DNA of 64,000 bases from Candidatus Limosilactobacillus merdigallinarum (GTDB lineage: Bacteria > Bacillota > Bacilli > Lactobacillales > Lactobacillaceae). Shown piece by piece: positions 54,437 through 64,000 of the stretch. The translations under genes were made by a program, and so were the position numbers. Below the pieces are notes generated by a model, which saw only the letters and a list, made by a program, of their open reading frames with translations, did not search any database and was not told where the DNA came from. The stretch spans positions 1 through 64,000 of the forward strand of contig DXFH01000024.1 in the NCBI GenBank assembly GCA_019114515.1, given 5' to 3'. The number at the start of each line of letters is the position of its first letter. Position 1 is the stretch's first letter.

Positions 54437-54523
54437 TGTACGGCTCCTATCTTGTTTTGTTTTCTTTCATATTAATAAGCCATTTTTGACTGGCTGTCAA
54501 ATCAATAAGGAAGAATTTAAAAC

Positions 54524-54540
54524 TTGATAACGTTTATCAA
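54524..54540. repeat. Palindrome at the end of dprA
   Basis: A 7-bp perfect dyad (54524-54530 with 54534-54540) with a 3-base centre, overlapping the dprA stop and lying about 90 bases before the topA start. Could be an operator or a weak transcript end; no T-run. Confidence 0.35.
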
Positions 54541-55403
54541 AACGAGGACATTGTTAATTCTTCAAGGATATCGCTGGCATTTAAAGCTGGACGGGCACCT
54601 TCAGCAATTAATTCATTACAGCCTTTGGATAGTGGTTGCATGATCGAACCTGGGACCGCTAAAACGTTCCGGTTTTCTTGAACTGCAATATTCGCCGTGA
54701 TCAGGCTGCCACTTTTTTGTCGAGCCTCCACCACTAAGCAAGCCGTGGCTAAGCCTGCAATAATACGGTTGCGTTCCGGAAAATGAAACGGTAAGGGACC
54801 TGTACCCAGTGGATATTCCGTTAATAATAATCCGGACTGCACGATCATGTTTTGCAAATCAGCATTTTCGCGTGGGTAAAACCTATCCAAGCCATTACCA
54901 ATAACGGCGATGGCATTACCAGCATGTTTTAAAGTCAGCCGATGTGCAGCCCCATCTATCCCACGCGCTAAGCCACTAACAATGGTAATGTTTTGAGCTA
55001 CGATTGGTGGTAATAATTGTCTGAGCACGGCTTGCCCATACGGGGTCATATTACGGGCACCAACCACCGCTAACTTCTTGTCTGAGAGCAGTTCTCGCTT
55101 TCCAGCGTAATATAAGACAAGTGGCGGACAGAAACATTCACGTAAGCATTGTGGATAATCGGGATCTAGCAAGCAAACATACGGCACGCCATGATTTAAA
55201 ACCAGCAGTTTGTCTACGTCACTATCCATAAAATGATCAACAAAGTAATCCATTGTTTTCGTTGATAAGCCGGCTTGTTGTCCTAAGAAACGATAATTAT
55301 TAAACTCATGAAATTTGTGGGCAGTCTGCCAAACACGGTATTTGCTAAGCAATCCCATATGGGGGCAAAGGTGCAAACGCAGTAAAAAGTCTCTTTCCAG
55401 CAT
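54537..55403 (-). CDS. dprA: DNA-processing protein DprA (Smf)
   Basis: 288 aa; protects incoming single-stranded DNA and loads RecA during transformation. Short N-terminal helical part, then the Rossmann-like core with VVGARNMTPYGQAVL, SGLARGIDGAAHR, GNGLDRFYPREN and SGSLITANIAVQENRNVLAVPG. Lacks a C-terminal winged-helix domain, usual for lactobacilli. AGGAGG before the ATG. Confidence 0.94.
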   Translation of the reverse strand: MLERDFLLRLHLCPHMGLLSKYRVWQTAHKFHEFNNYRFLGQQAGLSTKTMDYFVDHFMDSDVDKLLVLNHGVPYVCLLDPDYPQCLRECFCPPLVLYYAGKRELLSDKKLAVVGARNMTPYGQAVLRQLLPPIVAQNITIVSGLARGIDGAAHRLTLKHAGNAIAVIGNGLDRFYPRENADLQNMIVQSGLLLTEYPLGTGPLPFHFPERNRIIAGLATACLVVEARQKSGSLITANIAVQENRNVLAVPGSIMQPLSKGCNELIAEGARPALNASDILEELTMSSF

Positions 55404-55457
55404 AAAAAAGTCCTCCTGTATTTAAAAAACGCAGAAGGCTTGATTTTGAATTAATTT

Positions 55458-56225
55458 TTAGTAGCGATCTACTGGGGCAAAAGTGCGCCGGTGAATTGGG
55501 CAAGGCCCATTTTCTGCTAATCCTTGCAGATGTTGTTTCGTGCCATAGCCCATATTCTGAGCAAAATCGTACTGTGGATACAAGCGGTCGTATTCTGCCA
55601 TCAAGTGGTCACGGTATTCCTTAGCAACAATGCTCGCAGCAGCGACACTAATGCTCTTTTGATCTGCCTTGATCAGGGTGGTTTGCGGAATCGGGTTATT
55701 TAGTTTGACAGCGTCAATAATCAAATGACTGGGATGGTGGTCTAAGGCATTGATGGCGTCCGTCATGGCTTCCTTATCAGCTTCGAGCACGTTAACGCGG
55801 TCAATCTCTTGAGCCGACCGGACCCCAATGCTGACTTCGACGGCTTCATCAACTATTTTTAAGTACAGTTGTTCACGCTCATGACGCGTCAGCATCTTAG
55901 AGTCGGTCACGCCTAGCAAATTAAAGGAGGGATCTAAAATGACCGCACAGGCAACTACCGGTCCGGCTAATGGTCCTCGCCCGACCTCATCGATCCCAGC
56001 AACATACTGATTGTCGCTTTGCCAAAGAGCGTTTTCATACAAAAAGCGGTGCTGAAAAGCCGCCTTAGCCTTTTGTATACGATCTAAGCGTTTTAAGCAG
56101 CGTTTTACGGCATTTTGCACCCCTTTGCGGCCATCATTAGTACATTCGTTCAAAAATGGATCAGTGGTCGAATGAACGTCATTTAAACGGTTTTGAATTT
56201 CTTTAACTGTTAATTGCTCAGTCAT
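55458..56225 (-). CDS. rnhB: Ribonuclease HII
   Basis: 255 aa; removes ribonucleotides and RNA primers from DNA. Catalytic acids in GIDEVGRGPLAGP, DSKMLTRHER and the HLIIDAVK segment. N-terminal ~65 residues are the extension typical of Bacillales/Lactobacillales. ATG at 56225 overlaps the rbgA stop, so the genes are coupled; an in-frame Met six codons earlier is not needed. Confidence 0.95.
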   Translation of the reverse strand: MTEQLTVKEIQNRLNDVHSTTDPFLNECTNDGRKGVQNAVKRCLKRLDRIQKAKAAFQHRFLYENALWQSDNQYVAGIDEVGRGPLAGPVVACAVILDPSFNLLGVTDSKMLTRHEREQLYLKIVDEAVEVSIGVRSAQEIDRVNVLEADKEAMTDAINALDHHPSHLIIDAVKLNNPIPQTTLIKADQKSISVAAASIVAKEYRDHLMAEYDRLYPQYDFAQNMGYGTKQHLQGLAENGPCPIHRRTFAPVDRY

Positions 56226-57090
56226 TGTTTGCTTCCTGTTCAATATCTGCTGGCGTTTCTAATGAAATTAACCCCAGTTTGCCCTTACGCACGTCCCAAA
56301 TCAGGCGGTCACTGCCCCGCTCATAATCATCACGGAAGCCCATTTTCGCCGTGATAGTCATTAACAAGTCAGGATTGCCAACGCTTGGGTCTACTTGATC
56401 GTCAGTTAAGCGATAGCGCTTTTGTAATTCTGGTAAGCGGTACTGGCGCAAATATTCCAACGCAAATAAAGCAACATCATCTTTGGCATAGATGCCATCA
56501 CGAATTGCGCCCGTCAAAGCAAGCAGGTTGCCTTGGCGTTCGGAATTAAATTTAGGCCATAAGACACCCGGGGTATCCAACAATTCCAAATCTTTGCTGG
56601 AACGAAGCCATTGTTGGCCAGTCGTGACTCCTGGCCGGTTACCGGTACTAGCCACATTCTTCTTGACTAAGTGATTAAGCAACGTCGATTTGCCGACATT
56701 GGGCACGCCGACACACATTGCCCGCATTGCCCGTTGCCGCATTCCTTTTGCTTGTTGTTGCTCTGCTTTTGGCCGAAGAATCTTGGCAGTTGCACGACTC
56801 ACGATTTTGCTGACGTTGTGGTCACGGGAATCCAATGCCAGTATTGGTTGCTGATGCTCTTTAAAGAATGCTAACCACTGCTTAGTAACTGCCGGATCAG
56901 CTAAATCCGTCTTCGTTAAAATTAATAGGTGTGGCTTATCGCCCATTGACCGGGCAATCTCGGGGTTCTGGGTTGAGTACGGTACCCGTGCATCCACCAA
57001 TTCAAATACAATATCGACTAAGTGCATCTGTTCCCGAATTTGCCGCAAGGCCTTAGCCATGTGCCCCGGGAACCATTGAGTCATTGCCAT
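56218..57090 (-). CDS. rbgA: Ribosome biogenesis GTPase A
   Basis: 290 aa circularly permuted GTPase of the YlqF family, needed for late 50S assembly. N-terminal WFPGHMAKALRQI, then G4 (TKTDLAD), G1 (GVPNVGKSTLLN), G2 (PGVTTGQQW) and G3 (DTPGVLWP) in the permuted order, then the C-terminal ANTAR-like helix. AGGAGG 5 bases before the ATG. Confidence 0.95.
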   Translation of the reverse strand: MAMTQWFPGHMAKALRQIREQMHLVDIVFELVDARVPYSTQNPEIARSMGDKPHLLILTKTDLADPAVTKQWLAFFKEHQQPILALDSRDHNVSKIVSRATAKILRPKAEQQQAKGMRQRAMRAMCVGVPNVGKSTLLNHLVKKNVASTGNRPGVTTGQQWLRSSKDLELLDTPGVLWPKFNSERQGNLLALTGAIRDGIYAKDDVALFALEYLRQYRLPELQKRYRLTDDQVDPSVGNPDLLMTITAKMGFRDDYERGSDRLIWDVRKGKLGLISLETPADIEQEANND

Positions 57091-57099
57091 GATTTCCTC

Positions 57100-57321
57100 C
57101 TAATTCATCTTTTCTAAGTATTTTTGCCAAGCCTCATCAAAAATCGTCATTGAGGGCAAGTAATCAGCCGTTTCTTCTAAATAATGGGAAATCTCATCAA
57201 AATCCTGGGATTGCTTAGGAAAAGTGGTGTCATAAAAGGCATTGTTGGCAAATTGCTCGATTTCGTCGGGATTGTCAGGTTGCCGTTGTGTCATTAGATA
57301 ATGATAAAAGCTTTCAAGCAT
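57100..57321 (-). CDS. YozE-family (UPF0346) protein
   Basis: 73 aa, acidic. [28 protein letters not shown] and the [10 protein letters not shown] core match the YozE/UPF0346 family; function unknown. Nine bases separate it from rbgA and three from the ypmS-like gene, so all lie on one transcript. Confidence 0.9.
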   Translation of the reverse strand: MLESFYHYLMTQRQPDNPDEIEQFANNAFYDTTFPKQSQDFDEISHYLEETADYLPSMTIFDEAWQKYLEKMN

Positions 57322-57324
57322 TTA

Positions 57325-57924
57325 TTATTTGCCTCCCTTAGGAATGGTAATGAGAAATTTAAACTCACCCTTCTCCATATGTACTTCCTGGGCAGAGTAA
57401 TGGAGTGAGCGATGCTTGCTGTATCGGTTAAGATCAAGCGTGATGGTCTTCTTTTTCTGGTTGACGTAGACCCAATTAGGTAGCTTGTAATTAGACTTGA
57501 TGTAGCTCAGAACAAATTTAACCGGCAAGTTAAGCTGTCCCACAGATAAGCCCTTGGTTTGCAAGAGAATGTTGCCATTTGACAAGCGTTTAGGAATAAA
57601 GTTCAGGGCAAATTGGACTTGAGCACCCAGAAAATGTGTCTTGCCAATTACTGTTGCATACTTGTTTCCGACGACAAAGCGATATTTAACCTTGTCATCC
57701 TTTAAAAAGCGGTCCAGGTAGTTCTTGGACAATGCATTCACTTGCCGCCGGTTCAAAGTCACTGCCACCGAGGTGTCGGTAGTTGAGTATGCTTCTTGCT
57801 GTGCCGGTACATTAGTCGGGGCCGTTGCTTTAAAGAATATGGTCCCGATAACGAGCAAAATTAGCGTAAGCAGGGTAAAGAATGCCCATTTCCACGGATT
57901 ATGTTTTGTTGACTTATTCCTCAT
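57325..57924 (-). CDS. ypmS: YpmS-family (DUF2140) protein
   Basis: About 199 aa: one N-terminal membrane anchor (KWAFFTLLTLILLVIGTIFF) and an external beta-rich domain with VTLNRRQVNALSKNYL. Function unknown; regularly found after the YpmR-type hydrolase. ATG at 57924 follows GGGAGG; the frame is open 14 codons further up inside the previous gene. Confidence 0.88.
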   Translation of the reverse strand: MRNKSTKHNPWKWAFFTLLTLILLVIGTIFFKATAPTNVPAQQEAYSTTDTSVAVTLNRRQVNALSKNYLDRFLKDDKVKYRFVVGNKYATVIGKTHFLGAQVQFALNFIPKRLSNGNILLQTKGLSVGQLNLPVKFVLSYIKSNYKLPNWVYVNQKKKTITLDLNRYSKHRSLHYSAQEVHMEKGEFKFLITIPKGGK

Positions 57925-57937
57925 GGACAATCCTCCC

Positions 57938-58843
57938 TTAACTCTTTTCGTACATGAACGAATCATGTTTTTCCATTTGCTTTAATAATGCCTTGGTTAT
58001 TTGTGTATATCCCCGATGGTTAGGATGGAAATTATCATCAGTCGAGATATACTCATTCAAGTTTTTATCATTATGGTCCATAATGGCAACCACTTGTTTT
58101 TGACTGATTGCGGTTTGGTTGACTTCTTTAGATGTCTTCATTAACTTGGCGCGGTCATGTTTAGTTTTATATTGACCATATGACATTAAATGGTCGATAT
58201 CGACGAAGTATGCCGGCTGGAATTTCTGCACCGTACTTTTACTAGTTTGATTCCACTTGGCGATTGAATCATTAATAATAGAGACTTGTGGGAAATAAGT
58301 ATACACAGGATTGTAGATACTAAACAAGAAAATCGGTGCATGTGGGTTTTGCTTACGCACCGCCTTAAATAGTGCCATTAATTTTTTATGATAAACCAGT
58401 TTGGCCTTTGCCACGTCTTTATCGACACCCTTTGGCGATGATAAAAGGTCACCCTCCAGTTTCTGCATGAGGTCATTGCCACCAACAGTCATCACAATTA
58501 CGTCTGCTTTTCGCAGATTTTTACGCATTTTCGGCTGATTATTGAGGCGCTTTAAAATCTGGTCAGAACGGTCGCCACTGACACCATAATTCCAGGTACT
58601 AACTTTGGTATTATATTTTTTCTCCAAGGCCGGTTTGATTTGACCAACGTAACCGCCGTTATTTTTCTCATCCTCCTGTCCATAGGTTAATGAATCACCA
58701 ATTGCTACCAAACGCACGTGTTTTTTAACGATTTTGGCAGGTTGGGGTTCATGACTTAATGGCCGTTGTGCATAATAGTAAGCGCCGCCAGCTGCCAGTA
58801 ATACCACCACAATTAGAAGGAGCCATTTCCAGACCTTTTTCAT
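57938..58843 (-). CDS. GDSL/SGNH hydrolase, YpmR-like
   Basis: 301 aa with an N-terminal membrane anchor and an SGNH lipase/esterase fold: Ser in AIGDSLTYG (block I), Gly in NYGVSGDRS (block II), Asn in TVGGNDLM (block III) and Asp/His in DDNFHPNHRGY (block V). Faces the outside of the membrane; substrate unknown. Gene order with ypmS matches Bacillus. Confidence 0.9.
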   Translation of the reverse strand: MKKVWKWLLLIVVVLLAAGGAYYYAQRPLSHEPQPAKIVKKHVRLVAIGDSLTYGQEDEKNNGGYVGQIKPALEKKYNTKVSTWNYGVSGDRSDQILKRLNNQPKMRKNLRKADVIVMTVGGNDLMQKLEGDLLSSPKGVDKDVAKAKLVYHKKLMALFKAVRKQNPHAPIFLFSIYNPVYTYFPQVSIINDSIAKWNQTSKSTVQKFQPAYFVDIDHLMSYGQYKTKHDRAKLMKTSKEVNQTAISQKQVVAIMDHNDKNLNEYISTDDNFHPNHRGYTQITKALLKQMEKHDSFMYEKS

Positions 58844-58868
58844 TCCAATCTCCCTCCTTAATTAAACG

Positions 58869-58897
58869 AAAAAGGCTGAGAATCACCCAGCCTTTTA
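58869..58897 (-). terminator. Terminator after degV
   Basis: Minus strand: AAAAGGCTG against CAGCCTTTTT with an 8-9 base loop. Confidence 0.88.
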
Positions 58898-58898
58898 A

Positions 58899-59741
58899 CT
58901 ATTCCGTGTAATAGTGCAAACTATTGGCACCTAAACCAGTATGCGTTGCAATAATCGGTACGGTTTCACGCACAACAATATTTACATCAGGGAAAAGTGC
59001 ATGCACCTTGTCATACAGGCGCTTAACTTCTTTATCTGCCTGAACGTCAGAGATACCGATAGCTAAAACTTTTGGTCCTTCTTTCATTTGTTGCAGGATC
59101 TTATCCCACTCACGGTGAATGGACTTAATGCCACGACCCTTGGAAGCAATGTGAATTTCACCGTCTTTAATTTCTAGCATAACTTTAATGTTCAGCAAGT
59201 TAGATAGTGTGCCGGCAAATTTGCTTACCCGGCCACCAGCAACCAAGTTATCAAGTTTATCAATTGCTAAGAAGAGCTTGGTGTGATCATACACGTCCTT
59301 CATCTTGGCCACTGCATTATCCACGCTACCACCATTTTCAATCACTTTTGCGGCGGCAATGATTTGGAAAGCCATTGCCCGGTCGGTTTCATGGCAGTCC
59401 ACAACGGTTACCTTGGTCTCGGTCATCGAAGCTGCCTGTTCAGCCGCGTGAATGGTGCCGCTAATGGAAGCCATCATGGTAATACAGAGAACTTCACTCC
59501 CATCAGCACCCAGTTTGTCAAAGGATTCTACAAACTTGCCAATCGGTGGCTGCGACGTCTTTGGCAGACTCTTAGCAGCTTTCATTAATTCAGGGAACTG
59601 ATCATTAGTGATGGTTTCGCATTCAGTATAAACCGTTCCATCAATCATCACTGTTAATGGAACGATGGTAATATCATATTTTTTAATTTCTTCTTCAGTC
59701 AAACCAGCCGAAGAATCGCAAACAATTTTAATTTTTGACAT
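58899..59741 (-). CDS. DegV-family fatty-acid-binding protein
   Basis: 280 aa; DegV/FakB-type proteins bind fatty acids and present them to the FakA kinase. Starts KIKIVCDSSAGLTEEEI, has the TSQPPIGKF and MASISGTIHAAEQAA segments that hold the carboxylate, and ends with HTGLGANSLHYY. FakA is not in the window. Confidence 0.92.
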   Translation of the reverse strand: MSKIKIVCDSSAGLTEEEIKKYDITIVPLTVMIDGTVYTECETITNDQFPELMKAAKSLPKTSQPPIGKFVESFDKLGADGSEVLCITMMASISGTIHAAEQAASMTETKVTVVDCHETDRAMAFQIIAAAKVIENGGSVDNAVAKMKDVYDHTKLFLAIDKLDNLVAGGRVSKFAGTLSNLLNIKVMLEIKDGEIHIASKGRGIKSIHREWDKILQQMKEGPKVLAIGISDVQADKEVKRLYDKVHALFPDVNIVVRETVPIIATHTGLGANSLHYYTE

Positions 59742-59904
59742 GGATTTTTACCACACTTCCTGAGCATTTTGGTATAATGTATCTAGTTATCAAAACTAGA
59801 TGATCTCATATCAATGTTAATTTAACACAGCTCATGTTTTAAAACTGCATTTAGTATACCAAAACTTTTTTGATATTTCATGAACGAAAGGAGAATCACG
59901 CCGA

Positions 59905-60561
59905 ATGGCTAAAGGACAACATAAGAAAGGTAATCACCCGTTATCATCAAGCGTGGCCATTGAGGTCGGTAACGCTATTACCCATGGATTTGGCGCTGCC
60001 TTATCTATTGCTGGGCTGGTGCTTTTAATCATCCAGGCAGTTCATCGTGATGGAGCCATGCGCATCGTCACTTTTACCATCTATGGCAGCGTCTTGATCC
60101 TCTTTTACTTGGCCTCGACCCTATTTCACAGCCTCGTTTTTACGCGTGCCAAACACGTCTTTCGCATTTTTGACCATGCAATGATTTACATGTTAATTGC
60201 CGCCACGTATACCCCTTATTGCTTAGTGTGCATCAAAGGATGGCTAGGCTGGACCATCTTTGGCATTGAATGGGCCTGTGCAATTGCCGGAATTGTCTAC
60301 AAGATCATCTGGATTGACAAGACTAATTGGTGGTCCACCGTCATCTATGTAATTATGGGTTGGTTATGCATGGTTGCCTTTTGGCCGCTCTGGAATCACC
60401 TCGGTCCTACCGGTTTTGGCCTCTTGTTAGCTGGCGGCATCGTCTTTACAATGGGCGCTGTGCTCTATAGCTTTCCCGGTAAGTATACCCACCTCATTTG
60501 GCACGTCTTTGTTTTGGTAGGAACAATATTGATGTATTTCTCAGTCCTACTTTTTGTTTAA
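59905..60561 (+). CDS. Hemolysin III (PAQR/YqfA) family membrane protein
   Basis: 218 aa with seven hydrophobic segments. Metal-site residues typical of the family: ASTLFHSL (His), RIFDHAMIYMLIAATYTP (Asp/His) and the C-terminal HLIWHVFVLVG (two His). Function in bacteria is uncertain. Its 3' end overlaps the convergent folA gene by 15 bases. Confidence 0.92.
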   Translation: MAKGQHKKGNHPLSSSVAIEVGNAITHGFGAALSIAGLVLLIIQAVHRDGAMRIVTFTIYGSVLILFYLASTLFHSLVFTRAKHVFRIFDHAMIYMLIAATYTPYCLVCIKGWLGWTIFGIEWACAIAGIVYKIIWIDKTNWWSTVIYVIMGWLCMVAFWPLWNHLGPTGFGLLLAGGIVFTMGAVLYSFPGKYTHLIWHVFVLVGTILMYFSVLLFV

Positions 60562-61047
60562 TATCCATTCTTCAAACACATAGTTTTCTTTAGCGGAGTC
60601 GGTTAACGATCCCGTTTTTTTATTGACTAAATGCCACTTTGCTAAATCGATTTGCGGCATTTTAGTGTCACCGTGATGGTCACCAGTAACTAAGGTGCGG
60701 TAGAGAATGTTCACGTATGGTGCCATTAGTTTGAATATCTGCGCACCACCAATCACCATGTAAGGCTCATGTTCATCATGTGCAGCAATCCAATTCATTA
60801 ACTCGCTTACTGAATGAACGACCACTGCCCCCTGAATTGACTGTTCCTGGCGACTAACCACGATGCTCTTGCGGCCTGGTAATGGGCGCCCAATAGAATC
60901 AAAGGTTTTACGTCCCATAATCATTGGATGCCCCATCGTCACCTGCTTGAAATGCTGCATGTCTTCCGGAATATGCCAAGGAAGCTGTTGGTGCAAACCG
61001 ATCCAGCCAGCTTCATCTTCAGCATAAACAAATGCAATTTGTGTCAT
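60547..61047 (-). CDS. folA: Dihydrofolate reductase
   Basis: 166 aa; NADPH-dependent reduction of dihydrofolate. N-terminal IAFVYAEDEAGWIGLHQQLPWHIPEDM, GRKTFDSIGRPLPGRKSIVVSR and the MVIGGAQIFK motif. The segment DxxGxIG is slightly altered (EDEAGWIG). Eleven bases after thyA, forming a thyA-folA operon. Confidence 0.95.
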   Translation of the reverse strand: MTQIAFVYAEDEAGWIGLHQQLPWHIPEDMQHFKQVTMGHPMIMGRKTFDSIGRPLPGRKSIVVSRQEQSIQGAVVVHSVSELMNWIAAHDEHEPYMVIGGAQIFKLMAPYVNILYRTLVTGDHHGDTKMPQIDLAKWHLVNKKTGSLTDSAKENYVFEEWILNKK

Positions 61048-61058
61048 ACCAATTCTCC

Positions 61059-62021
61059 TTAGATAGCTACTGGTGCCTTGATTGATCCTTCATGCTCGTA
61101 ATTATCCAGCTTAATATCATCCATTTCGTACTGGTCAACGGGCTTGGCTTCATCAGGCAAAATCAAGTGTGGTGCAGAATGAACGGGACGCATTAACTGT
61201 TCCTTGATTTGCTGAATGTGGTTGCTATAAATATGCGCGTCGCCCAAAGTGTGGACAAAGTCGCCTACTTGCAGGCCACATTCTTTGGCCACGAGGTGCG
61301 TTAATAACGCGTAAGAAACGATGTTGAATGGTACACCCAAGAAAATGTCAGCGGAACGTTGGTAGAGTTGACAACTCAGCTTATTATCATTCACATAGAA
61401 TTGGAACAAAGTATGGCATGGTGGCAACGCCATTGATGGCACATCTTCAGGATTCCAAGCCGACACAATCATGCGCCGCGAATCAGGGTTATGCTTAATC
61501 GTTTCAATAACGTTGTGCAGCTGGTCAATGGTTTCGCCGGTGATGGTCTTCCAGTGCCGCCACTGGCTGCCGTAAACCAGCCCTAAGTCACCATACTTTT
61601 GGGCAAATTCATCGTCATCTAAAATCCGCTGGCAGAACAATTTATGCTGTTCAACATATTCTTTTTTGAAATCAGGGTCCGTCAACCGACGATGACCAAA
61701 GTCCATCATATCAGGGCCATTATACTCATCACTTTCAACCCACTTCTTGAAGGCCCATTCATCCCAAATGTGGTTATGGTGCTGCAATAAGAAACGGATA
61801 TTAGTGTCGCCACGCAGGAACCACAGTAATTCGCTTTTCACTAAGCCAAAAGCCACTTTTTTGGTCGTTAAAATGGGAAAACCCTTTTGCAGGTCAAACC
61901 GCATTTGGTAGCCGAAAACAGAGCGCGTACCGGTTCCTGTACGGTCATCTTTATAATGGCCGTTCTCTAGCACGTACCGCGCCAAATCAAGATATTGTTG
62001 TTCGTTTTCATTAATTACCAT
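61059..62021 (-). CDS. thyA: Thymidylate synthase
   Basis: 320 aa; makes dTMP from dUMP using methylene-tetrahydrofolate. Active-site Cys in [13 protein letters not shown], phosphate-binding Arg in [10 protein letters not shown] and C-terminal KAPVAI. Length includes the ~50-residue insertion typical of Lactobacillus enzymes (FFKKW...YVEQHKLF region). AGGAG upstream. Confidence 0.97.
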   Translation of the reverse strand: MVINENEQQYLDLARYVLENGHYKDDRTGTGTRSVFGYQMRFDLQKGFPILTTKKVAFGLVKSELLWFLRGDTNIRFLLQHHNHIWDEWAFKKWVESDEYNGPDMMDFGHRRLTDPDFKKEYVEQHKLFCQRILDDDEFAQKYGDLGLVYGSQWRHWKTITGETIDQLHNVIETIKHNPDSRRMIVSAWNPEDVPSMALPPCHTLFQFYVNDNKLSCQLYQRSADIFLGVPFNIVSYALLTHLVAKECGLQVGDFVHTLGDAHIYSNHIQQIKEQLMRPVHSAPHLILPDEAKPVDQYEMDDIKLDNYEHEGSIKAPVAI

Positions 62022-62032
62022 GTTAGTTCTCC

Positions 62033-63934
62033 TTATTCATCCACAAAGCTTGACAAGTATTCCCAGCGCTTGGTCTTTTCATCAACCTGTTTTTGGACTT
62101 CATTCAGTTTCTTTTGTAATTTTGCTAATTTGACGTAATTATCACCATTTTTCGCCATTTGCTTTTCAAGGTCTTTTTGCTGAGCATCTAGTTTATCTAA
62201 ATCATCGTCTAAGTGATTAAACTCTAGCTGTTCTGCGTAAGTTAGCTTAGTTTTCTCTTTCTTTGCTGGCTGCTTAGGCTTTTCATCAGACTGTGATTTC
62301 GCCTTCGCTGGTTGCTTATTCTGTGATTTTGCCTGTTTCTCGCTGGCAGCCAGGTAGTCTGTAAATAGACCCGTGTATGGTTGAATATCGCCATTACCCT
62401 TAAAAATCAATAATTGATCAGCAACCCGGTTTAAGAAGTAACGGTCGTGGGAAACAGTGATCACAGTGCCATCAAAATCATCTAAGTAATCCTCCAGCAC
62501 TTCCAGAGTATTGATATCCAAGTCATTTGTCGGTTCATCTAAAAGCAAGACATTTGGTTGCTGCATCAGGATCTTTAGCAAGTATAGGCGACGTTTTTCT
62601 CCACCGGATAGCTTCCGAATCAGCGTGCCATGCATAAAGCGAGGGAACAGAAACTGCTCTAACAAGTTGGTAACACTGATCTTTTCGCCACTGGCTGTCC
62701 GTACCGTGTCAGCAACGTCAGTCAAATAGTTGATTACTCGCTTACTATCGTCGATCGGTTCTGTCTGTTGTGTGTAGTAGCCGATTTTAACCGTTTCACC
62801 AATCTTAATAACGCCGCTGTCCAGTTTCTGCGTACCAGAAATGACATTAAGCAAAGTGGTCTTGCCGGCACCATTTTCTCCAGAAATCCCGATGCGATCA
62901 CCCGGCTGTACTAACCAGTTAAAATCCTTCAGAATCTGGCGTTTACCAAAAGCTAGGTTGGCGTCTTTAACATTAATAACGTCTTTGCCTAAACGAGTAG
63001 ACCCCAGGTTAATTTCAACATTGCCTTCCGTTTGCAAGTTGCCGACCTGCGTTTTTAGCTGGTTGAAACGATTAATCCGGCCCCTTTGTTTGGTCGACCG
63101 GGCCTTGGCACCATGCCGCATCCATGCTAATTCTTTTTTGTACAATGCCTGGCGCTTGCGCTCTGCTTCGGTTGCTAGTTCTTCACGCTCCGCCTTTTGT
63201 TGCAGAAAATCCTGGTAGTTGCCATCATAATGGTAAAGCGTCCCAAAGGATAATTCCCAAATGTGGTTAGTTACCTGATCTAGGAAGTAGCGATCATGGG
63301 TAATGACGATGACCGCACCCTTGTAACCATTCAGAAAGGTTTGCAACCATTCAATGGATGAAATATCTAGTTGGTTGGTCGGTTCATCAAGCAAAAGCAG
63401 GTCAGGGTGTTGAATTAATACCTGCGCTAAGCCAACCCGTTTCTGCTGGCCACCAGACAAAGTGCCTATCTTCTGCTGCCAGTCATTAATCTTCAACTGG
63501 GTTAGGATCGTTTTAACTTGGCTATCTGCATCCCATAAGTCTTGCTGATCCATAATGCCCTGCATTTTCGTAAACTGGTCGGCCGATTTGCTATCTTCAG
63601 GATGATCGCTGAATTGCTGTAATGCCATTTCATAACGACGAATGGTAGCAAAGATGCGTTGATCACCGGCAAAAACAGCATCCATAATCGTCTTATCAGG
63701 GTCAAGATCCGGCTTTTGCTTCAAATAACCAATGGTATAGTCATTCGGTTTGATGATTTCACCACTATCAGCACTGGTTAACCCGGCTAAAACATTTAGA
63801 AAAGATGTTTTACCGCTACCGTTGACACCAATTAGACCAATCCGGTCATTCTCATTAACAATTACGGAAACATTTTTAAAAAGCGTTTTTTCACCGTAAA
63901 TACTCGTCAAATTATCCGCGCGAAGTGTTTGCAT
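62033..63934 (-). CDS. ABC-F ATPase, Uup type
   Basis: 633 aa; two ABC cassettes on one chain, no membrane domain. First: GVNGSGKTS and [13 protein letters not shown] with [10 protein letters not shown]; second: GENGAGKTT and [13 protein letters not shown] with [10 protein letters not shown]. The linker between them (about 240-290) is charged and helical, and a C-terminal Lys/Gln-rich coiled coil (about 540-633) marks the Uup subfamily, which acts on ribosomes or branched DNA. Not an obvious antibiotic-resistance member. Start at 63934. Confidence 0.9.
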   Translation of the reverse strand: MQTLRADNLTSIYGEKTLFKNVSVIVNENDRIGLIGVNGSGKTSFLNVLAGLTSADSGEIIKPNDYTIGYLKQKPDLDPDKTIMDAVFAGDQRIFATIRRYEMALQQFSDHPEDSKSADQFTKMQGIMDQQDLWDADSQVKTILTQLKINDWQQKIGTLSGGQQKRVGLAQVLIQHPDLLLLDEPTNQLDISSIEWLQTFLNGYKGAVIVITHDRYFLDQVTNHIWELSFGTLYHYDGNYQDFLQQKAEREELATEAERKRQALYKKELAWMRHGAKARSTKQRGRINRFNQLKTQVGNLQTEGNVEINLGSTRLGKDVINVKDANLAFGKRQILKDFNWLVQPGDRIGISGENGAGKTTLLNVISGTQKLDSGVIKIGETVKIGYYTQQTEPIDDSKRVINYLTDVADTVRTASGEKISVTNLLEQFLFPRFMHGTLIRKLSGGEKRRLYLLKILMQQPNVLLLDEPTNDLDINTLEVLEDYLDDFDGTVITVSHDRYFLNRVADQLLIFKGNGDIQPYTGLFTDYLAASEKQAKSQNKQPAKAKSQSDEKPKQPAKKEKTKLTYAEQLEFNHLDDDLDKLDAQQKDLEKQMAKNGDNYVKLAKLQKKLNEVQKQVDEKTKRWEYLSSFVDE

Positions 63935-64000
63935 TATAAGTCCCCTTGATTAATTAACTGCTCACTATATTTTAACAAAGCCGGCAGTGAGTTGGCTACC

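Noticed and set aside
1-64000. CRISPR arrays, insertion sequences, prophage genes or rRNA
   Set aside because: No evenly spaced direct repeats, transposase motifs, phage structural genes or rRNA segments were seen on either strand.

Overview
The window is low-to-mid GC Firmicutes chromosome. The gene complement and order (topA-xerC next to dprA-rnhB-rbgA, thyA-folA, parE-parC beside plsY, manganese-dependent pyrophosphatase, Lreu_0056-type lipoprotein, an LJ0536-type cinnamoyl esterase, xylA/xylB) point to a member of the Lactobacillaceae, most likely a heterofermentative Limosilactobacillus-type gut or herbivore-associated species; the species call is an inference. No insertion sequence, prophage, integron or CRISPR array was seen.

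Region 1 (1-12.8 kb, + strand) is a hemicellulose locus: the end of xylA, xylB, uxuA, a GH67 alpha-glucuronidase, a SIAE/DUF303-type acetylesterase, a GPH-family oligosaccharide symporter, a GH43 and a GH39 beta-xylosidase, and an aquaglyceroporin. None of the enzymes has a signal peptide, so the picture is import of short, acetylated and (methyl)glucuronidated xylo-oligosaccharides followed by cytoplasmic deacetylation, removal of glucuronate, cleavage to xylose, and entry of xylose through XylA/XylB and glucuronate through UxuA. A strong promoter in front of the GH67 gene carries an overlapping catabolite-response element. A cinnamoyl esterase at 16.1 kb and a decayed GH3 glycosidase at 32.4-34.6 kb fit the same plant-fibre theme.

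Region 2 (13-30.8 kb) is mixed accessory DNA: a DUF975 membrane protein with a stop at codon 5, an aldo-keto reductase, a lipoprotein, the cinnamoyl esterase, and an NhaC-family transporter. The transporter is preceded by what reads as a complete transcription attenuator: promoter, a 19-codon leader peptide with four Tyr codons, mutually exclusive hairpins and a terminator. Next comes a six-gene + strand run headed by an unusual PLD-like/AAA+ ATPase fusion and containing a membrane-anchored hydrolase, two unknown proteins, PgpA and an EamA transporter. A P1B ATPase, patatin-thiolase pair and divergent LysR/PhzF pair follow.

Region 3 (30.9-44.7 kb) holds a PotE-like antiporter, two pseudogenes side by side (GH3, three lesions; PNPOx-like, one frameshift), tRNA-Ala(CGC), an SOS-box-controlled Y-family polymerase, KptA, a beta-hydroxyacid dehydrogenase, a beta-lactamase-fold hydrolase, TetR and GNAT genes, a pyridoxal kinase with an ECF S-component, a HesB-like protein and a TauE/DUF1634 pair.

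Region 4 (44.7-64 kb, mostly - strand) is core genome: ppaC, parC, parE, plsY, xerC (with an N-terminal extension), topA, dprA, rnhB, rbgA, yozE, ypmS, a GDSL hydrolase, degV, hlyIII, folA, thyA and an Uup-type ABC-F ATPase. The strongest candidate for something undescribed is the Tyr-codon leader in front of the NhaC-family gene (18.36-18.67 kb).
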